From Parasedimentitalea maritima (GTDB taxonomy: Bacteria; Pseudomonadota; Alphaproteobacteria; Rhodobacterales; Rhodobacteraceae): a stretch of DNA of 64,000 bases. The translations under genes and the position numbers were made by a program. Shown here in pieces: positions 41,762 to 51,435 of the stretch (position 1 is its first letter; every line of letters starts with the position of its first letter). The notes under the pieces were generated by a model that was given only the letters and a program-made list of their open reading frames with translations, ran no database searches and had not been told where the DNA came from. The DNA lies in the NCBI RefSeq assembly GCF_005771405.1, contig NZ_VAUA01000004.1, positions 1 to 64,000 on the forward strand, given 5' to 3'.

Positions 41762-43395
41762 CAGTTTCCAGCGCTTTCCATTTTGCGGTGTGCAATCACA
41801 TCTTCCAACCAACCAGATTTCATTTCCGGCACAGAGGACAACAATAGATCTGTGTAATCGTCAAAAGGTGGTGATAACACCTGTGACTTTGGTCCATAGC
41901 GGACGACTTTCCCGCGATGCATCACAGCGATTGTATCCGCGATAGATTTTACTGTCGCCAGATCATGGGTGATGAACAGATAGCTTACCCCCTCAATCTT
42001 TTGCAGGTTCAGCAACAGCTTGAGAATGCCATCTGCAACCAAGGGATCAAGCGCCGAGGTAACCTCGTCACAGATAATCAGCTTGGGTTTGGCAGCCAAC
42101 GCCCTTGCAATACAAACTCGCTGTTTCTGTCCGCCAGATAGCTCAGCCGGATAGCGACTCAGAAACTCCGGGCCCAATTCTATTTCGTCCATCAGTTCTC
42201 GAACACGCTTGTCGCGCTCGCTGCCACGTAAACCAAAGTAGAATTCCAAGGGACGTCCAATGATCATAGCAATGGTCTGACGTGGGTTCATCGCGACGTC
42301 AGCCATTTGATAGATCATCTGCAGCTCGCGTAGATCTTCTTTGCTGCGTTCAGCAAGTGTCTGCGTCAGCCCACGCCCATCAAATGTAATCTCTCCACTT
42401 CGCTGCGGTAGCAATCCGGTGATTGTTCGAGCCAGCGTCGACTTTCCTGAACCGGATTCTCCAACTATTGCCAATGTTTGACCGGGCCGTAACTCAAGCG
42501 AAACATCGTCTAAAACATCGAATTTGGTGCCCGGGTATCGGGCAGAAATACCGTCGACTTTCAGGACAGGCGCATCAGTTGGGAGTTTTTCCGCATGCTC
42601 GGCAGAACGAATTGAAACAAGCGCTTGAGTGTAGGCCTCTGCTGGCCGGTTAATGATCTGCTCAGTGTCCCCATATTCAACGGTATTGCCATTCTGTAAA
42701 ACCATGATCTGGTCAGAAACCTGCGCAACCACAGCAAGATCGTGAGTAATATACAGCGCACCAACCCCGGTATCGCGGATTGCTTCCTTTATTGCCGCCA
42801 AAACATCAATTTGTGTCGTGACATCAAGCGCCGTTGTTGGTTCGTCAAAAACCACAAGATCTGGCTGAGGGCATAGAGCCATCGCAGTCATCACACGCTG
42901 CAGCTGTCCCCCAGACACCTGATGTGGATAGCGATCACCAATTGTTTCAGGTTCTGGCAAGCCGAGTTTGCGAAACAACGTCACTGCTCGTTCTTCGGCT
43001 TCTGATTGGCTGCACAAGTTGTGCTGGATGCAACTCTCAGTCACCTGGGTCATTAGCTTTTTAGCAGGGTTAAACGACGCCGCAGCCGATTGAGACACAT
43101 AGGTCACCACATGACCGCGCAGCTTTCGCAGGTTCCCCAACGAGTCTTTCAGGATATCGCTACCGTTGATAAAAACCTCACCGCCGGTGATTTCTACCCC
43201 TCCTCGACCATAGGCCAGTGCGGAAAGACCAATGGTTGATTTTCCTGCTCCAGACTCACCGATCAAACCCAGCACCTGACCTTTTTTCAGATCGAAACTA
43301 ACACCGTGGACAATTTCAATATCAAAGGGATCGCCGTCTGGCGGTATGACATGTGCACCAATTTTCAGATCACGAACGCGCAGAAGCTCAGACAT
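41761..43395 (-). CDS. Dual-domain peptide-type ABC transporter ATPase
   Basis: This 544 aa protein fuses two nucleotide-binding domains of the DppD and DppF type. Domain 1 has GESGAGKST and signature VSGGQLQRVMTAMAL; domain 2 has GESGSGKST and LSGGQKQRVCIARAL. It energises the two permeases encoded upstream. ATG overlaps the permease stop by one base. Confidence 0.93.
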   Translation of the reverse strand: MSELLRVRDLKIGAHVIPPDGDPFDIEIVHGVSFDLKKGQVLGLIGESGAGKSTIGLSALAYGRGGVEITGGEVFINGSDILKDSLGNLRKLRGHVVTYVSQSAAASFNPAKKLMTQVTESCIQHNLCSQSEAEERAVTLFRKLGLPEPETIGDRYPHQVSGGQLQRVMTAMALCPQPDLVVFDEPTTALDVTTQIDVLAAIKEAIRDTGVGALYITHDLAVVAQVSDQIMVLQNGNTVEYGDTEQIINRPAEAYTQALVSIRSAEHAEKLPTDAPVLKVDGISARYPGTKFDVLDDVSLELRPGQTLAIVGESGSGKSTLARTITGLLPQRSGEITFDGRGLTQTLAERSKEDLRELQMIYQMADVAMNPRQTIAMIIGRPLEFYFGLRGSERDKRVRELMDEIELGPEFLSRYPAELSGGQKQRVCIARALAAKPKLIICDEVTSALDPLVADGILKLLLNLQKIEGVSYLFITHDLATVKSIADTIAVMHRGKVVRYGPKSQVLSPPFDDYTDLLLSSVPEMKSGWLEDVIAHRKMESAGN

Positions 43396-44207
43396 TACCG
43401 GCCCCCTTTCAAACTGGTGGTACGGGACAAGACCCAGTCAGCCACAAGGTTCACAGAGATTGCCAGGGTAGCGATGGCAAATGCCGGGATCAGCGCAGCA
43501 GGGATACCATAGACGATACCTTCTTTGTTTTCTTTCACGATACCGCCCCAATCGGCTTCAGGTGGTTGAATACCCAGACCTAGGAAAGACAATGTCGAGA
43601 CAAACAGCACCATGAAAATGAAGCGCATGCCCAGCTCTGCTACTAGTGGCGACAGGGCATTTGGCAGGATTTCCCGAAACACAATCCAAGGTGTACCTTC
43701 GCCACGTAAACGTGCAGCTTCGACATAATCCATCACATTGATGTCCTGAGCCACTGCTCGAGCCAGACGATAGACACGGGTGACGTCCAATAGCCCCATC
43801 ACCAGGATAAGAACCAATATGGTGACTGGCATAACTGACAACACAACCAAGGCAAAAATCAGCGTCGGAATTGACATGATCAGATCAATAAACCGCGACA
43901 GAGCCATATCAACCCAGCCTCCGACAACCACAGCTGTCAGCGCCAAAATGGTTCCCAATGTGAAGGACAAAATCGTCGCGGCTAGTGCGACGAATATTGT
44001 CGTCCGACCACCATAAATCATCCGACTTAGAAGGTCTCGGCCAATTCCGTCAGTACCAAGAAGATATTTCGAAGACATTGGTTCCCAGACGTCTCCAACA
44101 ATTTCTCCGACACCGAAGGGGGCAATTAGTGGCGCGAACAATGCTGCCAGAAAGTATGCCGCAGTGATGACAAGGCCGATCAAAGCGCTAGTTGGAATAC
44201 GGGTCAT
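43395..44207 (-). CDS. Peptide-type ABC permease (DppC type)
   Basis: This 270 aa inner-membrane protein has five to six hydrophobic segments and the peptide-family EAA loop (YVEAARLRGEGTPWIVFREILPNAL). It begins with the short DppC-type N terminus and contains the LLGTDGIGRDLLSR loop. It overlaps the other permease gene by 4 bp. Confidence 0.93.
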   Translation of the reverse strand: MTRIPTSALIGLVITAAYFLAALFAPLIAPFGVGEIVGDVWEPMSSKYLLGTDGIGRDLLSRMIYGGRTTIFVALAATILSFTLGTILALTAVVVGGWVDMALSRFIDLIMSIPTLIFALVVLSVMPVTILVLILVMGLLDVTRVYRLARAVAQDINVMDYVEAARLRGEGTPWIVFREILPNALSPLVAELGMRFIFMVLFVSTLSFLGLGIQPPEADWGGIVKENKEGIVYGIPAALIPAFAIATLAISVNLVADWVLSRTTSLKGGR

Positions 44208-45163
44208 TTCGGATGCCTCAGTCGCGGGTTAGCCAATATGGCAATGATATCAGCCGTCGTGTTCAACAGGATATAAACTGCTGCAAAAATCAGACCTGTG
44301 GCTTGAACAACCGGCACATCTCGCTTGGACACATGATCGACCAGATACTGTCCCATGCCCGGATAAACAAAGACAACCTCAACCACGACCACGCCTACTA
44401 CCAGGTAAGCAAGGTTCAACATTACCACATTTACAATTGGTGAAATGGCATTGGGCATGGCATGGCTAGCGATAATTCGAAACGCCGATAGGCCCTTCAG
44501 CTCCGCCGTTTCAATATACGCGCTTTCCATCACGTTCAGAATGGCTGCCCGCGTCATCCGCATCATATGAGCCAACACGACAAAAGTTAGCACGATGACC
44601 GGCATAGCAACGGCTTCAAACCGGTCAAAAACACTCATATCCGGACGCACAATTGCAACCGAAGGTAACCACTGCAGTTTCACAGCTACAAAGTACATTA
44701 CAATATAGCCGAGGATAAATTCAGGGACCGAAATCGTTGCCAATGTGATCGCTGAGATCATTTTGTCAGGCCAGCGATTGCGGTAACGAACGGCCAACAA
44801 GCCAAGGAAAATTGCCAACGGAATAGAGACTACCGCAGCGCAGGCCGCCAGGAAAAGAGTGTTTTGCAGACGACCTGAGATTGATTCAGCGATGTCTTTG
44901 CCATTTGTCAGGGCGGTGCCAAGATCACCCTGCAATGCATTGCCAAGCCAGCTGAAATAGCGATTCAGTGCTGGTTCGTTTAGGCCAAGATCACGACGAA
45001 GGTTCGCCAGTGCCTCTGGCGTAGCTGATTGACCTAGAATTGATTGCGCCACATCGCCAGGCAGGATTTGCGTGCCGATAAAGATGAGTACCGTTGCCGC
45101 CAGAAGCAACAAAAGTCCCAGCGCTATGCGCTGGGACACCAATTTGATCACGACAAAAGACAT
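44204..45163 (-). CDS. Peptide-type ABC permease (DppB type)
   Basis: This 319 aa inner-membrane protein has six hydrophobic segments, the DppB N-terminal region (RIALGLLLLLAATVLIFIGTQILPGDVA) and the EAA loop (ETAELKGLSAFRIIASHAMPNAI). It lies between the binding-protein and DppC-type genes. Confidence 0.93.
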   Translation of the reverse strand: MSFVVIKLVSQRIALGLLLLLAATVLIFIGTQILPGDVAQSILGQSATPEALANLRRDLGLNEPALNRYFSWLGNALQGDLGTALTNGKDIAESISGRLQNTLFLAACAAVVSIPLAIFLGLLAVRYRNRWPDKMISAITLATISVPEFILGYIVMYFVAVKLQWLPSVAIVRPDMSVFDRFEAVAMPVIVLTFVVLAHMMRMTRAAILNVMESAYIETAELKGLSAFRIIASHAMPNAISPIVNVVMLNLAYLVVGVVVVEVVFVYPGMGQYLVDHVSKRDVPVVQATGLIFAAVYILLNTTADIIAILANPRLRHPK

Positions 45164-45178
45164 CTGTCCGAGGTCCGC

Positions 45179-46738
45179 TTATTCGAACCAAGTCTTGGAT
45201 GCGATGAACCCGTCCATCATCTCTGCGTTCGGATTAGCCTCCCATCCAGCGACCTTCGCCGAAACACCATCGATGAACTGGTTGAACATCGGGTTGATCA
45301 GGCCACCCTCTTCATTGAGCAAGCGCCCCATTTGGCCGTAGACGTCCTTACGCTTGTTTTCGTCCAACTCAGCACGTGCCTGAAGCAGCAGGTCATCAAA
45401 ATCTGCGTTTTTAAAGCGAGTGTCGTTCCAGTCAGCCGTGGACAAGTATGCGGTAGTGTACATTTGATCTTGTACCGCACGGCCACCCCAGTAAGACGCA
45501 GCAAACGGCTGTTTGTTCCAAACTTCGGACCAGTAACCATCAGCTGGCTCGCGTTTGATCTCAAGTGGGATGCCCGCTGCCTGAGCGCTTTGCTGGAACA
45601 AGGCGGCAGCATCAAGTGCGCCCGCAAATGCCGCATCAGAAACACGTAGAACGATCGGTGATCCATCGTGACCCGAGGCTGCGTAGTGCTCACGCGCCTT
45701 ATCAAGATCAAATTGACGCTGAGGGATGGTTTCATCAAACAACGGATAGGCGTCATTAATCGGAGTGTCGTTGCCAACGGCACCATAACCATTGAGAACC
45801 TTTTCCACCATTTCCTCACGGTTGACGGCATACTTCAGCGCCAGCCGCAGATCTTTGTTATCAAATGGAGGTGTATCCACGTGCATCACAAAGACATAGT
45901 GGCCACGACCGGAAGTAGTTTCGATGCTGATGCCTGGAGCGCGGCCAAACAATTTTGCTGTTTTTGGCGAAACGATATTGATTGCGTTGACTTGTCCAGA
46001 CTGCAGCGCAGCAGCACGGGCGGTGTCATCATTGATGACAATGATTTCATAAGTGTCGTAATGGCCGCGGCTATCATCCCAATAGTCAGCGAACTTTTCG
46101 AACCCATGGCGTGCGCCAGGCTCGTTTTCCGTAATCTTATATGGTCCAGTTCCGATACCAGCAGTCGGATCATCCATGCCGCCATTCGGCTGAATCACAA
46201 GATGGTAATCTGCAAGAAGGTAAGGCAGGTCCGAGCTGGCAGTGGTCAAATTAACGGTGAAAACACTGCCTTCAACTGACATGCTCTCAATGCCACGCAT
46301 AATGCCAAGAGCACCGGATTTAGAATCTTCGTTGGAATGGCGTTCCATGGTTTTCAGCACATCCTGTGCTGTCATTGTCTCACCGTTATGAAACTTCACA
46401 CCGGAACGGATTGTGAAATGCCAAGACTGACCATCATCCGTTGCTTCAACGCTTTCTGCCAGGCGGTATTCAAGTCCTCCGTCGGGTGCGACGTTGAGCA
46501 ATGATTCACCCCAGCCACGCAAAATATTGAACGGAACTTGGCTGGCAGACAGGGCTGGATCCAATGAGTTTGTGCTTTCGCCGCCTTTAAGGCCAAGCAC
46601 GAAGTGCCCACCTTTTACAGGCTCAGCAGCTTGAACAGGATGAACCTGGCCAAGAACGGCAGCAAAGCTGAGCGCACTTGTGTAGCCCAGGAAGGCTCGG
46701 CGGGACATACGGGTAGATTTAGTTTTAGAAATTGACAT
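45179..46738 (-). CDS. Peptide-type ABC solute-binding protein
   Basis: This 519 aa protein has a Tat-type signal peptide (SRRAFLG near residues 12-18) and the family-5 binding-protein fold (AESVEATDDGQSWHFTIRSGVKFHNGE). Family members bind peptides, nickel, glycosides or opines; the downstream phosphohydrolases suggest a phosphorus-containing ligand here. It is the first gene of the operon, with GGAGG about 5 bp upstream. Confidence 0.92.
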   Translation of the reverse strand: MSISKTKSTRMSRRAFLGYTSALSFAAVLGQVHPVQAAEPVKGGHFVLGLKGGESTNSLDPALSASQVPFNILRGWGESLLNVAPDGGLEYRLAESVEATDDGQSWHFTIRSGVKFHNGETMTAQDVLKTMERHSNEDSKSGALGIMRGIESMSVEGSVFTVNLTTASSDLPYLLADYHLVIQPNGGMDDPTAGIGTGPYKITENEPGARHGFEKFADYWDDSRGHYDTYEIIVINDDTARAAALQSGQVNAINIVSPKTAKLFGRAPGISIETTSGRGHYVFVMHVDTPPFDNKDLRLALKYAVNREEMVEKVLNGYGAVGNDTPINDAYPLFDETIPQRQFDLDKAREHYAASGHDGSPIVLRVSDAAFAGALDAAALFQQSAQAAGIPLEIKREPADGYWSEVWNKQPFAASYWGGRAVQDQMYTTAYLSTADWNDTRFKNADFDDLLLQARAELDENKRKDVYGQMGRLLNEEGGLINPMFNQFIDGVSAKVAGWEANPNAEMMDGFIASKTWFE

Positions 46739-47000
46739 TAGATCCTCCTTGCCATGACTTTTTTCGGTCAGTGAATACTAGACCACCGAAAGCCATGTTG
46801 GCGTTGTTGTTCCGCACATCGCCTTCGGCGGTTTGCGATCTTCTTTTTGTAAGTTACTTTACATTTTTTGTCACATCTTTAACAATGTATGTCAACAGCC
46901 TCACGAATTTGAAATTTTATTCCCCTGAGGAAGCTCAACTTGACATTGTGAGACCCTACAGATCCTCACTGCGGAAATCATAATAGGAAAGGGTTTTTTG

Positions 47001-47768
47001 ATGTCGGTCGGGAAAAAAGGCGTCCGTCAATCTAAACTGTTAAGTTACCTAAAAGAATCCGGCTATGAATCGCTAGAACAACTGGCCACAAAACTATCGG
47101 TGTCCGAACAAACCATCCGACGAGACATTACTGAGCTGGACCAAAAAAAACTTGCTCGCAGAACACATGGTGGTGTTGCGTTTTTCGGTGGGTTGGACAG
47201 TCAAGATTATTTGAGACGTCGGTTTGAATCCAAGAATACCAAACAAAGAATTGCTCAACGCGTCGCAGAAATGGTGAGCGACGGGGACAGCATTTTCCTT
47301 GATGCTGGGACTACCTGCGTCGCGGTTGCCGAAGCTCTTAATGTTCGCGAAAATCTAAAGATTGTTACTTACAACCTTGGCGCAGTAATTGCGTTGAAAG
47401 ACCGGACTGATTTTACAATGGCCATCCCTGGCGGCTTTATTCGCCATATAGACGGATCTGTTATTGGTGACTTCAGTACAGACTTCATCCGTCGCTTTCA
47501 TTTTGACGTTGCCGTAATATCTGCCAGCGGAATTGATACAGACGGCACTATGGGTGACGATAACCACTGGGAAGTCGCCAATGTGCGTACCGTGATGGAA
47601 CGGTCTGCACGAACCGTTTTAGCACTGGATTCAACTAAGTTCTATCGCGCCGGACTGGTGCCCCTTGGGCCAATATCAGATGTGGACGCTCTGGTTACAG
47701 ACACTCTGCCAGATGGAAAACTCCGAGAAATCCTTCTGCAAGGGACCGACACAAAGATTTCCGAATAA
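47001..47768 (+). CDS. DeoR/GlpR-family transcriptional regulator
   Basis: This 255 aa protein has the DeoR HTH (SLEQLATKLSVSEQTIRRDITELDQKKLARRTHGG, about residues 22-55) and a sugar-phosphate-isomerase-like effector domain (DAGTTCVAVAEAL). DeoR proteins usually sense a phosphorylated metabolite, which fits the phosphohydrolases in the divergent operon. ATG 47001 is chosen with AGGAAAGGG upstream. Confidence 0.88.
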   Translation: MSVGKKGVRQSKLLSYLKESGYESLEQLATKLSVSEQTIRRDITELDQKKLARRTHGGVAFFGGLDSQDYLRRRFESKNTKQRIAQRVAEMVSDGDSIFLDAGTTCVAVAEALNVRENLKIVTYNLGAVIALKDRTDFTMAIPGGFIRHIDGSVIGDFSTDFIRRFHFDVAVISASGIDTDGTMGDDNHWEVANVRTVMERSARTVLALDSTKFYRAGLVPLGPISDVDALVTDTLPDGKLREILLQGTDTKISE

Positions 47769-47823
47769 GTTTCCCCGTATGGGAACATTACACACTCCAC
47801 CATTCAGCAGAGATCAGTGTTTG

Positions 47824-47850
47824 CGGCGCAAAAATTGTTCTTATGCGCCG
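47824..47850. terminator. Possible terminator between deoR and hemY
   Basis: CGGCGCA (47824-47830) pairs with TGCGCCG (47844-47850) around a 13-nt AT-rich loop between the convergent genes. Confidence 0.4.
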
Positions 47851-47860
47851 TAAAGGAAAA

Positions 47861-49339
47861 CTATTTTGCTTTCTGATCGCTGATCACAGCATCTGGTATA
47901 ACTGGCTTGATTATCACCAGTTCAGCCTCTTCGGCGCTTTCATCTGTCAAAGGTTGTTCAGCTTGGACGCCAACAATCAACGGTAACATATGTACACCCG
48001 TAGCACTGGCAATTTCAGGGGTGTCCGGAGTAGTCCAGGTCATGGTATCAAAGCTGGAACAATGCTCACAGACCGGCGCCCAATGGGCATGGATGTGGTG
48101 ACAACTGTCACAAATCCACTGCGGACCCCGTGGTGCATTCAAGGCGCGCGCTAACCAACCCTGCACCACTGCATCCGAGGCTCCCTCGCCACGTTCAATT
48201 GCGGCCATCAAAGTCAATGCCCGAGCATCTGGGGCACGCTCGAACAAATCACCCAAAACTCTGCGCGCTTCGGGGAAATCCTCAGCCACGATATGTAATT
48301 CCGCCATCACCAACTTGGTTTCATCATGCTGCGGCTGCAGCTTCGCTAGTTGTGCAAATCTAACAACCCGCTGTTGCGCGGTCTCTTCTGGCTCAATTTC
48401 GGCAAAAGCGTGCGCCAAATCTGGGTGGGGCTGCGCCCCCCAAGCCTTCTTTAACACCTGAGCGGCATTCCGTTTTTTACCCTTTGCAATATGCGCCCGA
48501 GAGGCCATAGCGGCCGCAGGCACCAGGTCGGGAGACAATCGGTTTGCCTCAATAGCCTGCTCTTGTTGTTGCAGTGTGGCACCTTCTGCAACGATGGCCC
48601 CAGCAGCTGACAAGGCCAGTACCGCGTCTCTCCGTTTGAATACATCACGCGGCAACATGCCGGTCTTTAGTTTGGTCGCCAGAGTACTGCGAGCCCCAGC
48701 CCAATCTTGAGCCTGAGCTTGCAGTCTCAGCAAAGTATCCTGCACTTCTTCATGTTTGGGCCGCATTGCAATTGCTTTTTCGGCCAATTTGAGGGCTGTC
48801 TCGGTATCACCTTCGGACAGCTTTTGCTTCATGATCCCGCGCACTCCAACAAACCGAGTGGCTTGGTTGCTAATAAGCCTTTTATAGACTTCGGCAGCTT
48901 TCTTGGTGTCTCCGGAAAGTTCCGCAGCTTGCGCAGTTAACAGATCGGTCAACTCAGGTTTTTGCAGAAACTTTTCGGCCCGCGCCGCCTTCGCCATTGC
49001 CAAGCGTCCTTCTCCCGAAGCGATGGCCATCAAGCCATCAGCGAGCGCCTGATATCCTTTACGCTCGCGACCCTTGTCAAAGTAGCGGCTCAATGCAGTG
49101 TCATCGCCGTTCAAAAATTTCAATGTTGCCACCAAAAGCGACATCAGCTTCAAGAACACCCAAACCAATCCAACCAATACCATCAGCGCTATGACTGACT
49201 GCAACGCGCCGAAGGTATACTCAGTGCCTGCAACAGTGATTTGCACACCACCTGCAGTTTCCATTAAAATTCCACCGCCAAAGGCCATAAGCGCAATGAG
49301 GGCAACAAAAACGAGAATTTTCAACAATGACCAGAGCAT
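47861..49339 (-). CDS. hemY: HemY-like TPR membrane protein with a C-terminal zinc ribbon
   Basis: This 492 aa protein has two membrane segments at the N terminus (about residues 5-28 and 45-70). Helical TPR-like repeats fill the middle, and a four-cysteine ribbon stands near the end (C410, C413, C424, C427). It belongs to the proteobacterial HemY family found in heme-biosynthesis clusters; it is not the protoporphyrinogen oxidase of the same name. The ribbon recalls the rubredoxin-like domain of LapB. It follows the Mic60-like gene by 10 bp. Confidence 0.85.
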   Translation of the reverse strand: MLWSLLKILVFVALIALMAFGGGILMETAGGVQITVAGTEYTFGALQSVIALMVLVGLVWVFLKLMSLLVATLKFLNGDDTALSRYFDKGRERKGYQALADGLMAIASGEGRLAMAKAARAEKFLQKPELTDLLTAQAAELSGDTKKAAEVYKRLISNQATRFVGVRGIMKQKLSEGDTETALKLAEKAIAMRPKHEEVQDTLLRLQAQAQDWAGARSTLATKLKTGMLPRDVFKRRDAVLALSAAGAIVAEGATLQQQEQAIEANRLSPDLVPAAAMASRAHIAKGKKRNAAQVLKKAWGAQPHPDLAHAFAEIEPEETAQQRVVRFAQLAKLQPQHDETKLVMAELHIVAEDFPEARRVLGDLFERAPDARALTLMAAIERGEGASDAVVQGWLARALNAPRGPQWICDSCHHIHAHWAPVCEHCSSFDTMTWTTPDTPEIASATGVHMLPLIVGVQAEQPLTDESAEEAELVIIKPVIPDAVISDQKAK

Positions 49340-49349
49340 GGCAGCTCCC

Positions 49350-50582
49350 TTAATTGGCGTTCAGGCTATGGGCCAGGGCATCGACAGCGGCGACGGCGTC
49401 CTGGCGTGTTTTGGCGTCAGTTTCCCAGTCCAGCATGACTGATCGAGCGGACTCAGGCAGCGTTTGAATCTCGGCCAAAGCCCGGTCCAAATCACCTGTG
49501 GAAATAGCTGCTTCTGCACGGGATAGAATGGCGTCCGGATCGTCGCCATCGCGTGGTTGGACAGATCGTGCTCCAAGATGTCTCTGGGCATAAGCCAACA
49601 GACCGCCACTACCGGAGCTGTCTTCGCGCGCAACGGAAAGCGCCTCACGGGCGGCAGGGACAAAGTCACTTGTTAGATTGGTCAAAGTCGCAACACCCTG
49701 ATCGGCAGACACAAGCAAGGCCTCCGGGACCGTGACGCCGACGCTTTCAAGCTCGGTCAGGATCGAACCATACGCAGTTCCAGAATCCAGGTTCGAACGC
49801 AGGCGCGCCACCATAGTCTGGGCGCTGGCAATGCGGGCTGCTTCTGCGCTGGCAGCGTCCAACGCCTGGGCTTCAGCAACCATCCGTTCAACATCTTGAC
49901 GTTGTGCAATCAAGCTCTCTTGCAGTTTAGATAGCTCTGCCTCATAGGCCGCCACTGCCGCTGGAGAGGCACCCTCACTTATTGGCCTTTTTTCCAAGTC
50001 ACTTAACCGTTTCGTCAGCGTGGTAACATCATCTGACAGTGCCTCAAGCTGCGCCTTGGCAGAGCTCCAGCTTGCCTCCAACGGAGCAATCTGAACAGAA
50101 ATTTCCGCAATCTGTGTCGTGACACCGGATAGGTCAGGGGTCTTGCTGGATTCAACCTGCACCTGCAACGCCGCAAGAGCTTCGTTTATTTCGGCCTGAT
50201 CCCCAATCAAGAGTCTAAACTCTTTTGCCGATACGGATTTTAGACTTTCTGGCAAAATTGGGTTCAAAAACTGCGTCTGAGCAGCAACAAATCCAAGCCC
50301 GGCGGCTATCGCCCCCCCCAAAATGGCCATACCAAAGCCACCCCGCTTCTCAACCACGCGCTCAACGCTGATTGCAGGCTCGGCAGGAATTGAATCGGCG
50401 GCAACCGGATCCTCATCGACCTGAGTACTTTCAACCTCAGACTCATCCTCAACAATTAGTGCCGGCTTAGCGCCCACACTGTCATCCAAAACCTCAACCT
50501 GCGCTTCCGGCATATCAGCCTTGTTTAGATCGTCGTTGGGGCTTGTCTCACTCACCAGATCGGAATTATTTTTGTCAGCCAC
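49350..50582 (-). CDS. Mitofilin/Mic60-like membrane protein (COG4223)
   Basis: I choose GTG 50582 because GGGAGG lies about 6-11 bp upstream; the protein is 410 aa. It has an acidic N-terminal region, one membrane segment (about residues 83-101), a long coiled coil (about 110-245) and a C-terminal helical region ending in LPESARSVMLDWETDAKTRQ. This matches the alphaproteobacterial Mic60 architecture, and the position between hemD and hemY is the known context for that family. Such proteins shape inner membranes. Confidence 0.78.
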   Translation of the reverse strand: MADKNNSDLVSETSPNDDLNKADMPEAQVEVLDDSVGAKPALIVEDESEVESTQVDEDPVAADSIPAEPAISVERVVEKRGGFGMAILGGAIAAGLGFVAAQTQFLNPILPESLKSVSAKEFRLLIGDQAEINEALAALQVQVESSKTPDLSGVTTQIAEISVQIAPLEASWSSAKAQLEALSDDVTTLTKRLSDLEKRPISEGASPAAVAAYEAELSKLQESLIAQRQDVERMVAEAQALDAASAEAARIASAQTMVARLRSNLDSGTAYGSILTELESVGVTVPEALLVSADQGVATLTNLTSDFVPAAREALSVAREDSSGSGGLLAYAQRHLGARSVQPRDGDDPDAILSRAEAAISTGDLDRALAEIQTLPESARSVMLDWETDAKTRQDAVAAVDALAHSLNAN

Positions 50583-50633
50583 GCCAGCCTCCCAGCCGAT
50601 TCTCAAAATTCTTACGCTCGAATCTGAGCGACA

Positions 50634-51362
50634 CTACTGCGCCAACCCGCCGCTCTCAACCCGCACTAGTTGCTCTGCAACTTGACGAACCGATCGCTGC
50701 ATAGACAGCGCTTCAGGGTTCATACATATCTTCAAATCTTTATATTTCAATAGCTTGAGATGGTTTGCGACGGCGTCACTCATTGCGATCAGGTGGATTG
50801 GGGCACCCTGTGGGCAAAGATCGGCAAATTGTCGCGCAGTACGCGGCGAAAAAAGTGGTACCACCAAATCCCTTGATAAAGACAGTGCGGTCGACGCTTC
50901 GTTGGTCAGGGGTAACACTAGCTGATCATAGATCACTTGCTCTCGGCAATCTAAGCCTGCTTCTGACAGCCTAGCAGCGACATCACCACGCGAATGCTGC
51001 CCACGCAGATGCAACATTCTCCCGCTGGGTCTACGCTTCAGCAAGTCAGAAACCAGATCATCCGCAGTCATGCCGCAGAATTGAGACTGCCATCCCGCTT
51101 TCTCCGCCGCCAATGTTGTGCGCTCGCCAAGACAATATGCGCGTAGACTAACACGACCCAGGGACCTTGCTGCTACCGACACGCCATTCGAAGAAGTGAA
51201 AACAACGGCGCTGAACCCTTCCAAGTCGATTGTTTCATTCAAAGGCTGCACTTTAAGTAAGGGCGAATAGATTACCTCCAAATCACCAATCAGCGCAGCC
51301 GGTAGCTCTGACACAAAGCGCTGTGCCGCATCATATGGTCGTGTCATTAGCAGGCCCACCAT
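50634..51362 (-). CDS. hemD: Uroporphyrinogen-III synthase
   Basis: This 242 aa protein starts at ATG 51362 with GGGAGA 7-12 bp upstream; the frame is open much further but overlaps the tsaD region without likeness. It has the two-lobed HemD pattern (LMTRPYDAAQRFVSEL; VFTSSNGVSVAARS; YCLGERT; LFSPRTARQF). It closes hydroxymethylbilane to uroporphyrinogen III. HemD is poorly conserved, so the context with hemY helps. hemC is not next to it. Confidence 0.85.
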   Translation of the reverse strand: MVGLLMTRPYDAAQRFVSELPAALIGDLEVIYSPLLKVQPLNETIDLEGFSAVVFTSSNGVSVAARSLGRVSLRAYCLGERTTLAAEKAGWQSQFCGMTADDLVSDLLKRRPSGRMLHLRGQHSRGDVAARLSEAGLDCREQVIYDQLVLPLTNEASTALSLSRDLVVPLFSPRTARQFADLCPQGAPIHLIAMSDAVANHLKLLKYKDLKICMNPEALSMQRSVRQVAEQLVRVESGGLAQ

Positions 51363-51435
51363 ACCGCTCTCCCGGGATTGTTTGCACTTTGGTAAGGTGG
51401 TAGCTGCGGGTCCATTGTGATGCAACGGTAAGACG

